Assembly: GCA_025363205.1 (NCBI GenBank)
Contig: JANYEI010000150.1
Span: 1-43,174 of the forward strand
Direction: 5' to 3'
Source of the DNA: Frigoribacterium sp.
GTDB taxonomy: Bacteria > Actinomycetota > Actinomycetes > Actinomycetales > Microbacteriaceae
DNA: 43,174 nucleotides
This document shows positions 8,086 to 16,242 of this stretch, piece after piece (the first letter of the stretch is position 1; every line of letters begins with the position of its first letter). A program made the position numbers and the translations under genes. Below the pieces are notes generated by a model that saw only the letters and a program-made list of their open reading frames with translations, was not told the origin of the DNA and did not search any database.

Positions 8086-8315
8086 GCGACACGTCCGATT
8101 CGGTCGAGACCAGAATTACCGCAACACGATCCGAGCTTGAGCAGACCCTCGATGCGATCGAGGACAGACTCAATGTGCCAAAGCAGGTCGGCAAACTGAC
8201 AGCTAAAGTGCAGTCCTCCTATGAGGAGAACCCCGTACCGTGGTACATCGGAGCGACCGCAGCCGTGGTCGTCATCGGCGGCATCGTAGCCTGGGCGATC
8301 TTCGGCGACGATTAG
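8082..8315 (+). CDS. DUF3618 family small membrane protein
   Basis: 77 residues, starting inside the previous stop codon (ATGA). The N-terminal half (ETRITATRSELEQTLDAIEDRL) is the DUF3618 signature: a charged helix with an R-x-E-L-x-x-T-L pattern. A membrane helix follows (WYIGATAAVVVIGGIVAWAIF, about 53-73). DUF3618 proteins often accompany the holin-like family in actinobacteria. No enzymatic residues are evident. Confidence 0.8.
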   Translation: MSDTSDSVETRITATRSELEQTLDAIEDRLNVPKQVGKLTAKVQSSYEENPVPWYIGATAAVVVIGGIVAWAIFGDD

Positions 8316-8411
8316 ATACCGTCAGTTCACTACCGGTAGAACAGAAGAACCTTTCGCACTGAGGCACGGCCGCTTTTTGTTCTCGCAGCAATGCGGGGGA
8401 GGATAGACGGC

Positions 8412-9128
8412 ATGAGCACCACCCCGATCCCGAACGGGCTACCCGCCGAGGCAGCCAGCAGTCCCGAAGACCACACCACGACCGGATACACCCTCTGGGC
8501 AGTTCTTCGTCGCGATGGTGCGGTGCCCGCCGGTCACGATGTCGACTCGCTCTCCGCCGCGGTTGCGGTGGTGAAAGCCGCGGGAGTTACCGTTCGCGGG
8601 TTCTACGACGTCTCCAGTCTTCGAGCTGATGCCGACCTGATGATCTGGCTCCACGGGGGCGCGCCCGAGACCCTGCAGTGGGCGCTTCGCGAGCTGCGTC
8701 GCACCGAGATGTTGCGCACTCTCTTGCCCACCTGGAATGCGATGGGCGTGCACGTCGATGCCGAGTTCTCCGCGAGCCATCGTCCCGCATTCATGGGGAC
8801 CAAGGAGCCGGAGGCGTGGCTCACGGTCTACCCCTTCGTGCGCTCCTACGAGTGGTACATCCTTCCGGATGAAGAACGGCGATCCATGCTGGCGGACCAC
8901 GGACGCAAGGGCGGCGCCTACCCGCAGGTGCTCGCCAACACTGTTGCATCCTTCGCCCTCGGGGACTACGAGTGGATCCTCGCGCTCGAGGCCCCCCAGC
9001 TCATCGATCTTGTCGACCTGATGCGTGCCCTTCGGCAGACCGAAGCGCGCCGCCATGTGCGCGAAGAACTGCCGTTTTATACCGGTCGACGCATCGCCGT
9101 CACCGAGATTGCCGAGGTGCTTCGATGA
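8412..9128 (+). CDS. hemQ: Coproheme decarboxylase (HemQ/ChdC)
   Basis: 238 residues. ATG 8412 was preferred over the in-frame ATG at 8391 because GGGGAGGA directly precedes it. The enzyme oxidatively decarboxylates coproheme to haem b using H2O2, the last step of the coproporphyrin pathway. Candidate catalytic residues have the spacing known for actinobacterial ChdC: distal His123 (ASHRPAF), catalytic Tyr140 (TVYPFVRSYEWY) and proximal haem-ligand His163 (LADHGRKGG). It overlaps hemH by 4 bases. Its presence separates this pathway from the protoporphyrin route of Gram-negative bacteria. Confidence 0.93.
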   Translation: MSTTPIPNGLPAEAASSPEDHTTTGYTLWAVLRRDGAVPAGHDVDSLSAAVAVVKAAGVTVRGFYDVSSLRADADLMIWLHGGAPETLQWALRELRRTEMLRTLLPTWNAMGVHVDAEFSASHRPAFMGTKEPEAWLTVYPFVRSYEWYILPDEERRSMLADHGRKGGAYPQVLANTVASFALGDYEWILALEAPQLIDLVDLMRALRQTEARRHVREELPFYTGRRIAVTEIAEVLR

Positions 9129-10297
9129 CCATCACAAACGGTGAGCTAGCCGGAGAGTTAGTGCGCGGCGCGACGGACGCGTCGAAGACCGGACCAGAGC
9201 ACGTCACAGCGCCGACCGCGTACGACGCCATTCTGCTCGCGAGCTTCGGCGGACCGGAAGGCCAGGATGACGTCATCCCGTTTCTGCGTAACGTGACCCG
9301 CGGTCGCGGTATCCCCGACGAGCGGCTCGAGGTGGTGGCCCACCACTACCGGGCATTCGGCGGCATCAGCCCCATCAACCAGCAGAACCGCGAACTCAAG
9401 GCTGCCCTCGAGGCCGAACTCGCGCGTCGGGGCATCGACCTTCCCGTGCTGTGGGGCAACCGCAACTGGGCGCCGTTCATTCGGGATGCCGTCGTCGAGG
9501 CGAATGAACGCGGCTTCACCAAGTTGATCGCCATCGGCACGAGTGCATACAGCTCGTACTCCGGTTGCCGGCAGTACCGCGAGGATTATGCAGCTGCGCT
9601 CACCGACGCCGGACTCGACGGAGTGATCCAAATCGACAAGGTGCGCCAATTCTTTGACCATCCCGGATTCGTCACCCCGTTCATGGAGGGTCTGCGCACG
9701 GGCCTCGCCGAGGTCGCTGCGGCGGGCATCCCCCTCGGCGAGACGCACGTCTTGTTCTCCACCCACTCGATTCCATCGACGGATGCCGCGAAGAGCGGCC
9801 CCTCGTTCCGCGACTTCGGCGAGGGTGGCGCCTATGCCGCCCAGCACCGGGCGGTCGCCGAGGTCGTCGTGGCGGGTACCGACGCGAACTGGAGCCTGGT
9901 GTTCCAGTCGCGCAGTGGACCGCCAACCCAACCGTGGCTCGAGCCCGACATCAACGACGCCATCCGTGACCTCGCCGGCAACGGCATCCGCGCGGTGGTA
10001 ATCGTGCCCCTCGGCTTCGTGAGCGATCACATGGAAGTGAAGTGGGATCTGGACACCGAGGCGATGGAGACCTCAAACGAGCTTGGCGTGCTCGCAATCA
10101 GAGTGCCGACCCCTGGCATCCATGCGGCCTATGTGTCGGGGTTGATCGACCTCGTCGTGGAACGTCGCGATGCCGTTCCGGTGGCCGAACGCCCGGCCCT
10201 CACCGAACTCGGACCCTGGTACGACGTGTGTCGCGCCGGATGCTGCGAGAACGTGCGGCTCGGATTCAAGCCCGCGCTCGCGGGGCAGGTTCCGTGA
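9125..10297 (+). CDS. hemH: Coproporphyrin ferrochelatase with probable [2Fe-2S] cluster
   Basis: 390 residues from ATG 9125 (ATGA overlap with hemQ). It inserts Fe(II) into coproporphyrin III. Catalytic His214 lies in LFSTHSIP and the conserved acidic residue in SDHMEVKWD (Glu304). Cys148 (SGCRQY) and Cys369, Cys373 and Cys374 (VCRAGCCEN) resemble the four-Cys cluster pattern of actinobacterial ferrochelatases. The N-terminus is about 30 residues longer than in many homologues and poorly conserved in character. cpfC is an alternative symbol. Confidence 0.93.
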   Translation: MTITNGELAGELVRGATDASKTGPEHVTAPTAYDAILLASFGGPEGQDDVIPFLRNVTRGRGIPDERLEVVAHHYRAFGGISPINQQNRELKAALEAELARRGIDLPVLWGNRNWAPFIRDAVVEANERGFTKLIAIGTSAYSSYSGCRQYREDYAAALTDAGLDGVIQIDKVRQFFDHPGFVTPFMEGLRTGLAEVAAAGIPLGETHVLFSTHSIPSTDAAKSGPSFRDFGEGGAYAAQHRAVAEVVVAGTDANWSLVFQSRSGPPTQPWLEPDINDAIRDLAGNGIRAVVIVPLGFVSDHMEVKWDLDTEAMETSNELGVLAIRVPTPGIHAAYVSGLIDLVVERRDAVPVAERPALTELGPWYDVCRAGCCENVRLGFKPALAGQVP

Positions 10298-11250
10298 GCG
10301 GATCCAGCAGCATACTGCGCATCGGCACTCGCGGCAGCGCGCTTGCTCTTGCGCAGACCCGCGTGGTGGCCGCGGCAGTGGCCAAGGCATCCGGTCTCGA
10401 GGTGGAGATCGTGACGATCGCTACCGAGGGTGACCACTCGAAGGAGTCGCTCGCGAGTCTTGGCGGCACCGGAGTTTTCGCTAGCGCGCTGCGTGAGGCG
10501 TTGGTGGCCGAGGCCTGCGATCTCGTCGTCCACTCGCTCAAAGACCTTCCGACGGATCCCTACCCCGGGTTGCGCATTGGCGCTATTCCGAAGCGGGCGG
10601 ATGCGCGCGATGCACTCTGCGCGCGTGACGGTCTCACTCTGGCGGCGCTGGAGCCAGGGGCCCGCGTCGGCACCGGTTCGCCGCGTCGGGCCGCCCAGCT
10701 GCGGGGCTGGCGACCGGATGTTGAGGTCGTGGACATCCGCGGCAATATCGATACGCGCTTGCGCAAGGTGGCCGAGGGCGAACTGGATGCCGTGGTACTC
10801 GCTGCGGCCGGTCTCGGGCGGATCGGCCGACTCGACGCCGTGACGGAGTTGTTCGAGCTGGGGAGGTGGGCCACCGCTCCCGGCCAGGGGGCCTTGGCCA
10901 TCGAGGTGAGAGACAGCTACTCGAGCACCTTCGCCGCGATGCTGAAGGCCATCGATCATCCGTCCACCCGTCTCGCGGTTCTCGCCGAACGAGCGATTCT
11001 CGCTCGCCTGGAGGCCGGCTGTGCCGCGCCGATCGGGGCCGCGGGCGTCGTCGACGGCGACATGCTCTTCCTCACCGCCACCGTATACGCGCCCGACGGC
11101 ACGAGTTCACTCACCAGTTCGCACGCCCTCGTGCTCGAAGGCAGCCCCTCCGAGCGAGCGCTGCTGCCCGCGGAGCTCGGCAACCGGGTGGCCGGTGAAC
11201 TCCTCACCCTCGGTGCCGCCGACATCGTTCCTGTCGGAGCCGTCTTGTGA
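10294..11250 (+). CDS. hemC: Hydroxymethylbilane synthase (porphobilinogen deaminase)
   Basis: 318 residues from GTG 10294, which overlaps the hemH stop (GTGA). It polymerises four porphobilinogens into hydroxymethylbilane. The N-terminal block ILRIGTRGSALALAQ, the catalytic Asp84 in HSLKDLPT, and Cys243 in EAGCAAPIGA, which carries the dipyrromethane cofactor, are all present. The length is typical. It overlaps hemD by 4 bases. Confidence 0.96.
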   Translation: MSGSSSILRIGTRGSALALAQTRVVAAAVAKASGLEVEIVTIATEGDHSKESLASLGGTGVFASALREALVAEACDLVVHSLKDLPTDPYPGLRIGAIPKRADARDALCARDGLTLAALEPGARVGTGSPRRAAQLRGWRPDVEVVDIRGNIDTRLRKVAEGELDAVVLAAAGLGRIGRLDAVTELFELGRWATAPGQGALAIEVRDSYSSTFAAMLKAIDHPSTRLAVLAERAILARLEAGCAAPIGAAGVVDGDMLFLTATVYAPDGTSSLTSSHALVLEGSPSERALLPAELGNRVAGELLTLGAADIVPVGAVL

Positions 11251-12065
11251 ACCCGTATCGCAGCCTGAAGCCATTGGCCGGCTGGCGCGTGTTGGTACCG
11301 CGTGGGGGCAATTGGGGTGACGGCGTTGCCGCCAACCTGCGCACCTACGGCGCCATCCCCGTGATCGCGCCGATGATCAACTTCGCGAGTGCCGAAAACG
11401 CCAGGGAGCTCTCCGACGCGCTTAAGCGCCTCGAGCAGGGAAAATTCGACTGGCTCGTGATCACCAGCGCAACGACTGTTGACGTGCTGATCAGCCAGCA
11501 GGTCACCATCCCACCGAGCACACGAATCGCGGCCGTCGGAGAGACGACGGGAGCCGCGCTCACTCTCGCCGGTTACCACGTGGACTTCGTGCCAGACAGC
11601 GATAATTCGGCCCGCGGCCTTGTGAAGGAGTGGCCCGCCTCCGACATCATCGGTCGGGTGCTCATCCCCCAGGCTGATATCGCCGAACCGACCCTCGTCG
11701 CGGGCCTCGCCACCCTGGGACTCGAGGCGGAATATGTGTCGGCCTACCGCACAGTGGGAGTGCCCGTCTCGGAGCATGTGGCGGCGGATGTCGCCTCCGG
11801 CCGCATCCGGGCCGTGCTGGTGACCTCTGGCAGTGTCGCTCGCCAGGTTCAGGCACAGCTCGCGCCGCTGCCCGACGAGACCGTCGTGGCCGCAATCGGA
11901 CCTCGCACGGCATTCGATGCCCGCGCGGCGGGGTTGACCGTGCATGTGATCGCCGAATTGCGCTCCGCGAGTTCCCTCGTGGAGGGCCTCGCGGAATACG
12001 TGATCTCGCATGATTCGGATGCAAGCGATGCTGTTCACACCGACCGCCAGGAGGGCGATTCATGA
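11247..12065 (+). CDS. hemD: Uroporphyrinogen-III synthase
   Basis: 272 residues from GTG 11247 (GTGA overlap with hemC). It cyclises hydroxymethylbilane with inversion of ring D. The family is weakly conserved in sequence. WRVLVPRGG at the start, [26 protein letters not shown] and [12 protein letters not shown] give the usual two-lobed pattern, and the position between hemC and hemB supports the call. It is a stand-alone enzyme with no fused methyltransferase. Confidence 0.92.
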   Translation: MNPYRSLKPLAGWRVLVPRGGNWGDGVAANLRTYGAIPVIAPMINFASAENARELSDALKRLEQGKFDWLVITSATTVDVLISQQVTIPPSTRIAAVGETTGAALTLAGYHVDFVPDSDNSARGLVKEWPASDIIGRVLIPQADIAEPTLVAGLATLGLEAEYVSAYRTVGVPVSEHVAADVASGRIRAVLVTSGSVARQVQAQLAPLPDETVVAAIGPRTAFDARAAGLTVHVIAELRSASSLVEGLAEYVISHDSDASDAVHTDRQEGDS

Positions 12066-13039
12066 CCGGTCCGAGCATCCGTCCCCGTCGCCTTCGGGTG
12101 ACCCCGGCGATGAGACGGTTGGTCGCAGAAACCAGGCTCCACCCGGCCGAGCTTGTGTTGCCGATGTTCGTGCGCGAGGGCCTGCGTGAACCGGTGCCGA
12201 TCTCCTCGATGCCCGGTGTGGTCAACCATTCGCTCGATTCGTTGCGGCGTGCGGCTGTGGAAGCGGCCGAGGCCGGCATCGGGGGCGTGATGCTTTTCGG
12301 CGTCCCGGAGCACAAGGACGGCATCGGCTCCGGCGCGACGGCCGACGACGGCATCCTCAATGTTGCCACTCGCGCGGTCGTGGACGAGGTCGGCGACGCT
12401 CTCGTGGTGCAGACCGATCTCTGTCTCGATGAATTCACCGATCACGGTCATTGCGGGGTGCTCGCCGCCGACGGCAGCGTCGATAATGATGCTTCCCTTC
12501 TTCGTTATCGAGACATGGCTGTGGCGCAGGCCACCGCCGGGTCCCAGCTGCTCGGCCTCAGCGGCATGATGGACGGCCAGGTTGCCGCCGTTCGCGATGC
12601 CCTCGACAGCAACGGCTTCGGCGGCACCGCGATTCTCGGCTATGCGGCCAAGTACGCCTCTGCTTTTTATGGGCCATTCCGCGAGGCGGTCGACTCGTCG
12701 CTCGTCGGCGATCGTCGCAGCTATCAGCTCGACGCGGCCAACCGCCGCGAGGGACTTCGCGAGGTGCTGCTCGACGTGGAGGAGGGCGCCGATATCGTGA
12801 TGGTGAAGCCAGCCATGAGCTACCTGGATGTGCTCGCCGATGCCGCGGCCGTGAGCCCGGTACCCGTGTGGGCCTACCAGGTTTCGGGCGAATACGCGAT
12901 GATCGAGGCCGCCGCAGCCAACGGCTGGATCGACCGGCGCCGCGCGATCGAGGAATCGGTCGTAAGCATCAAGCGCGCGGGAGCCGACGCTGTTCTCAGT
13001 TATTGGGCCATTGAACTGGCAGATTGGTTGCGCTCGTGA
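12062..13039 (+). CDS. hemB: Delta-aminolevulinic acid dehydratase (porphobilinogen synthase)
   Basis: 325 residues from ATG 12062 (ATGA overlap). It condenses two 5-aminolevulinates to porphobilinogen. The Schiff-base lysines are Lys197 ([15 protein letters not shown]) and Lys249 ([10 protein letters not shown]). The metal-site region reads [14 protein letters not shown]: Cys121 and Cys131 remain, but the middle Cys of the zinc triad is Asp123. This points to a Mg-type or mixed site rather than the classic three-Cys zinc enzyme. It overlaps hemL. Confidence 0.95.
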   Translation: MTGPSIRPRRLRVTPAMRRLVAETRLHPAELVLPMFVREGLREPVPISSMPGVVNHSLDSLRRAAVEAAEAGIGGVMLFGVPEHKDGIGSGATADDGILNVATRAVVDEVGDALVVQTDLCLDEFTDHGHCGVLAADGSVDNDASLLRYRDMAVAQATAGSQLLGLSGMMDGQVAAVRDALDSNGFGGTAILGYAAKYASAFYGPFREAVDSSLVGDRRSYQLDAANRREGLREVLLDVEEGADIVMVKPAMSYLDVLADAAAVSPVPVWAYQVSGEYAMIEAAAANGWIDRRRAIEESVVSIKRAGADAVLSYWAIELADWLRS

Positions 13040-14409
13040 GCATTAACGAGACCTATTTCACCCGAGCAAAACTGTCCATCCCTGGTGGCGTCAACTCGCC
13101 GGTGCGAGCCTTCGGCTCTGTCGGTGGCACGCCGAGATTCATGGTGTCGGCTCGCGGACCCTACATTGTTGATGCTGACGGGCGCGAGTACGTCGACCTC
13201 GTGAGCTCCTGGGGTCCCGCGATTCTCGGGCACGCACATCCGTCCGTGGTCAGGGCGGTGCAGGATGCCGCCGCTCGCGGCCTCTCGTTTGGGGCATCCA
13301 CTCCCGGTGAGACTGAACTCGCCGAGCTGGTGCGAGAGCGTGTGCGGGTGGAGTCGACCACGAGCTCCGGCCAGCTCACCGGCTCGGTGCAGTCGCCGAT
13401 CGAAAAAGTCCGCATGGTGTCGACCGGTACCGAAGCGACCATGACCGCCATCCGCCTCGCCCGCGGATTTACCGGCCGTGATCTGCTGGTGAAATTTGCC
13501 GGGCACTATCACGGGCACTCCGACGCCCTGCTCGCTGAGGCGGGTTCCGGGCTTGCAACACTGGCCTTGCCAGGATCCGCCGGTGTGACCGCGGCAACGG
13601 CCGCGCAGACCATTGTGCTTCCCTACAACGACCTCGATGCCGTCCGGGCGCTTTTTTCGGTACAGGGCCAGAAGATCGCCGCGGTGATCGTGGAGGCGGC
13701 TTCGGCAAACATGGGTGTTGTGCCGCCTGATCGTGGTTTCAACCGTGAACTTGCGGCAATCGCACACGAGCACGGTGCGCTCGTTATTTTCGACGAGGTG
13801 CTCACCGGATTCCGCGTCGGTCCGGCCGGTTGGTGGGGCCTTGAGGCGGCCAGGGTCGTTCCCGATGGCGCGGGGTGGATGCCCGACCTCATTGCCTTCG
13901 GCAAAGTCATCGGTGGGGGTCTGCCTCTTGCCGCGCTCGGCGGTCGCGCAGACATCATGGACTTTCTCGCACCGCTCGGCCCGGTTTACCAGGCCGGAAC
14001 GCTCAGCGGCAATCCGGTGGCGGTCGCGGCGGGCATCTCCACGTTGCGTGCCGCGGACGCCTCGGTCTACGCCCGCCTGGACGCGGTCGCCGACCAGCTC
14101 TCCGTCGCGGTGTCATCGGCGTTGAGCGCTGAGGGCGTCGACCACTCGGTGCAACGCGCTGGCAATCTCTTCTCATTTGCCTTCTCGGCCACGAAGCCGC
14201 GCAACTACGATCAGGTGCGAGCGCAGCAGGCGTTCCGCTACCCGCCGTTCTTTCAGGCGATGTTGCACGCGGGGGTGTCACTTCCCCCCTCGGTGTTCGA
14301 GGCCTGGTTCGTCACGGCCGCGCACGATGAGGCCGCGGTGTCCCGCATCCTCGAGGCCCTGCCGGCAGCGGCGCGAGCGGCGGCTGCGGCGGTTCCGCTG
14401 GTCGTCTGA
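13036..14409 (+). CDS. hemL: Glutamate-1-semialdehyde 2,1-aminomutase
   Basis: 457 residues from GTG 13036, overlapping the hemB stop (GTGA). It converts glutamate-1-semialdehyde, the product of HemA, to 5-aminolevulinate with PLP. The PLP lysine is Lys290 in [16 protein letters not shown], with FDEVLTGFR (252-260) upstream. [13 protein letters not shown] (131-143) and [11 protein letters not shown] are family blocks. A Ser/Thr/Gln-rich insertion at about 106-121 ([16 protein letters not shown]) precedes the conserved MVSTGTEA block. It is the last gene of the chain, followed by a repeat-rich gap. Confidence 0.95.
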   Translation: MSINETYFTRAKLSIPGGVNSPVRAFGSVGGTPRFMVSARGPYIVDADGREYVDLVSSWGPAILGHAHPSVVRAVQDAAARGLSFGASTPGETELAELVRERVRVESTTSSGQLTGSVQSPIEKVRMVSTGTEATMTAIRLARGFTGRDLLVKFAGHYHGHSDALLAEAGSGLATLALPGSAGVTAATAAQTIVLPYNDLDAVRALFSVQGQKIAAVIVEAASANMGVVPPDRGFNRELAAIAHEHGALVIFDEVLTGFRVGPAGWWGLEAARVVPDGAGWMPDLIAFGKVIGGGLPLAALGGRADIMDFLAPLGPVYQAGTLSGNPVAVAAGISTLRAADASVYARLDAVADQLSVAVSSALSAEGVDHSVQRAGNLFSFAFSATKPRNYDQVRAQQAFRYPPFFQAMLHAGVSLPPSVFEAWFVTAAHDEAAVSRILEALPAAARAAAAAVPLVV

Positions 14410-14577
14410 CGCTCCTTTGCCGCGGCTGGTCGAGCGCAGCGGGCGGGCCGCCGTCGGCTGGTGGAGCACACGAGCAAACGATCACGCCGTCCTCGGCCGT
14501 ATCGAGACCTCGCCGCACGCTGTCGCTGCGCCCCGGCCACTCGGCTCATCCACTCGACTCGGCCACTCGAGTCTGGC

Positions 14578-14640
14578 AATCGACTTGGTAGTTGTTGCGA
14601 CTTATCCGGCCGCAAAGTCGCAACAACTACCAAGTCGATT
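14578..14640. terminator. Long perfect hairpin (26-bp arms, 11-base loop)
   Basis: Bases 14578-14603 are the exact reverse complement of 14615-14640. The arms contain CGACTTGGTAGTTGTTGCGA and its complement; the loop is ATCCGGCCGCA. It lies 168 bases after hemL between convergent genes and could act as a bidirectional terminator. The perfect, relatively AT-rich arms also fit a small inserted palindromic element. Confidence 0.6.
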
Positions 14641-14881
14641 CAGAATGGCAGCCGCTACAGACGCGAGTGGCTCACTCGTCCAGCAGGGGCAACGGACAGC
14701 GAAGGGAGATCAGCCGGCGAGGGCCGACAGTGGTGGCAAAACCAGAACGATGAACGGTGGCACACCCTGGATACGCGCCGAGGGCGGGGTCTTCTTCGAC
14801 GAGAACAGCAGCACGATCGCGGCCAGTGCCATCGGGCGCCGAGCGTTCTGCCGGCGATAACGCGAAGAAGTGAAGCGCAGC

Positions 14882-14950
14882 GGGAGGGAACTTTCGCGGA
14901 ATAGCACCGAAGGGAGGGGTTTTTCACCGATACAGCGAGATTCCCCTCCC
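14882..14950 (+). repeat. 69-bp element, copy 4
   Basis: Exactly 69 bases: GGGAGGGAACTTTCGC at the start, CACCGAAGGGAGGGGTTTTT in the middle, CCCCTCCC at the end. It is opposite in orientation to the three copies near hemA. Confidence 0.85.
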
Positions 14951-15015
14951 TCGGTGCTTTGTCCCCGATGGGTTTGGCTGGGCCGGGTCTGGCGGTTGCA
15001 GGAGGCCGAGTCCGG

Positions 15016-15777
15016 TCAGGTCAGCAGCTGGGCCAGCCGACCGATTTCGGCCGGAGACAACCCGATTGATGCGAGGTATCCAGCAACGTCGATCGGCTCG
15101 AGCCAAGTAATGAGGGCGGCTCGCCGTTCGAGGATGCGCGCACAGAGCGTCTCGTCATCGTGAGCCGTTTCCCGGCGGGGTTCAGGCGTGGTCCAGAGGT
15201 GCTCGTTGACTCGGCGTACGGCAGCCTCGTAGTCGTCAGCGATCACTTCGACGGGGACTCCGGCGAGCCGAAGGAGGAGGGCCGTGATCAGCCCGGTGCG
15301 ATCGCGTCCCGCCGAGCAGTGAACCAGCACCGCGCCATCCGCTGCTCCCACCGCGCGGAAGACTGCCGCGAACTTCTCGGGAAAGAACACGAGATAGTCG
15401 GCATAAGACGCCGGGCTATCGAGCAGCGGGCCGCAGACGCGACGGAACTCCGGGTCATTCGGATCTTCGGTGGGCAGATTGAGCGTCGTGAAGCCTGCGA
15501 ACGTCGATTTGTCGACCAGCGGATGCTGTGGATCCCGATCGACCTCGGACGGGTTTCGCAAGTCAACAACGAGCCGTACGCCCTCCGCGATCGCCTGGCG
15601 CCATCCTTCATCGGTCAGGTGTTCAGGCCGACCGGACCGGTACAGCCGTCCCCTCCTGGTCATGCCGCCCTTCTCGAGCGGAAGCCCGCCGAGGTCGACG
15701 GCGTTGAACGCACCGTCCCACGTCACCGGAGATGCCAGGCCTGAGGTCATGGATGGGAAGTCTAACTTCCGCGTCAT
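15016..15777 (-). CDS. Tyrosine/serine protein phosphatase (Y_phosphatase3 family)
   Basis: 253 residues if started at ATG 15777; ATG 15750 is an alternative, and upstream in-frame sequence is repeat-derived. The active-site loop VLVHCSAGRDRTGLITALLL has the CxxxxxR signature of Cys-dependent phosphatases. NAVDLGGLPL and RRGRLYRSGRPEHLT near the N-terminus, and VVDLRNPSEVDRDP after them, are typical of this bacterial family, which dephosphorylates phosphotyrosine or lipids. The gene is flanked on both sides by repeat-rich DNA, and no operon partner is visible. Confidence 0.88.
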   Translation of the reverse strand: MTRKLDFPSMTSGLASPVTWDGAFNAVDLGGLPLEKGGMTRRGRLYRSGRPEHLTDEGWRQAIAEGVRLVVDLRNPSEVDRDPQHPLVDKSTFAGFTTLNLPTEDPNDPEFRRVCGPLLDSPASYADYLVFFPEKFAAVFRAVGAADGAVLVHCSAGRDRTGLITALLLRLAGVPVEVIADDYEAAVRRVNEHLWTTPEPRRETAHDDETLCARILERRAALITWLEPIDVAGYLASIGLSPAEIGRLAQLLT

Positions 15778-15814
15778 CGCCTCCGGTCGTTCCCTGCGCC
15801 GACAGGTAGTCAAC

Positions 15815-15926
15815 GGCGGGAGCGAACAACGGCGGGAGCGGACGGCGGCGGGAGCGAACAACGGCGGGAGCGGACGGCGGCGGGAGCGGACGGCGGCGGG
15901 AGCGAACAACGGCGGGAGCGACGACA
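15815..15926. repeat. 16-bp tandem repeat, about 7 units
   Basis: Units of GGCGGGAGCGAACAAC and GGCGGGAGCGGACGGC alternate in the order A-B-A-B-B-A, plus a partial unit. The array lies just upstream of the phosphatase start, so it occupies that gene's promoter or leader. The unit order suggests recent slippage. Confidence 0.85.
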
Positions 15927-15930
15927 CCGA

Positions 15931-15999
15931 GGGAGGGATATTTCGCAAAACAGCACCATAGGGAGGGACTTTTTGCAGCGAGGGACAAAATCCCCTCCC
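15931..15999 (+). repeat. 69-bp element, copy 5
   Basis: Exactly 69 bases: GGGAGGGATATTTCGC at the start, CACCATAGGGAGGGACTTTT in the middle, GGGACAAAATCCCCTCCC at the end. It abuts the 16-bp tandem array. Confidence 0.85.
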
Positions 16000-16058
16000 T
16001 CGTTGAGGATGCCGCGAGCGTGCGGATCCCTCGTTGAGGACGCCGCGAGGGTGAGGAT
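15997..16058. repeat. 31-bp direct repeat, two units
   Basis: Two adjacent 31-base units begin CCCTCGTTGAGGA-T/C-GCCGCGAG and differ at three positions. The first shares its opening CCC with the end of the 69-bp element. Confidence 0.75.
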
Positions 16059-16100
16059 GCCGCGGGCCCGTCGCGGCCCGGCGCGGCCCGGTGCGGCATC
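16056..16100 (-). terminator. Possible pfkA terminator hairpin
   Basis: GATGCCGC (16056-16063) pairs with GCGGCATC (16093-16100) around a very GC-rich loop. It lies about 140 bases past the pfkA stop codon, in an interval without other genes, so the assignment is tentative. Confidence 0.35.
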
Positions 16101-16242
16101 GTTTAGCGGGACCCCCGGCCAAGATGGAGAGGTCAATATGTGGGCGGCCACGCACCGAGAACAGCAGCCCGAACACAGCCAGCGCAGTCCTACTCACCAG
16201 GAAGGCGAAAGCGGACGGATCATGCCCGGCCGCCCACCAGAA

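Larger units (their letters stand above)
14410..15015. other. Repeat-rich gap between convergent hemL and phosphatase genes
   Basis: About 600 bases with no convincing gene. It holds GCTGGTCGAGCGCAGCG (from 14424) with GTATCGAGACC (from 14500), words that resemble the recurring CTGGTCGAG...TATCGAGACC intergenic element of Microbacteriaceae (recollection); a perfect long hairpin (14578-14640); and one 69-bp element (14882-14950). A minus-strand frame at 14710-14832 would give a 40-residue hydrophobic peptide but lacks a ribosome-binding site. Confidence 0.6.

Noticed and set aside
14710-14832. Minus-strand 40-residue hydrophobic peptide
   Set aside because: No ribosome-binding site or leaderless box, and it lies in repeat-rich DNA. 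It may be a decayed membrane-protein tail but cannot be supported.
15778-16197. N-terminal extension of the phosphatase
   Set aside because: The added residues are translations of the 16-bp array and the 69-bp element, so they are not protein-like.
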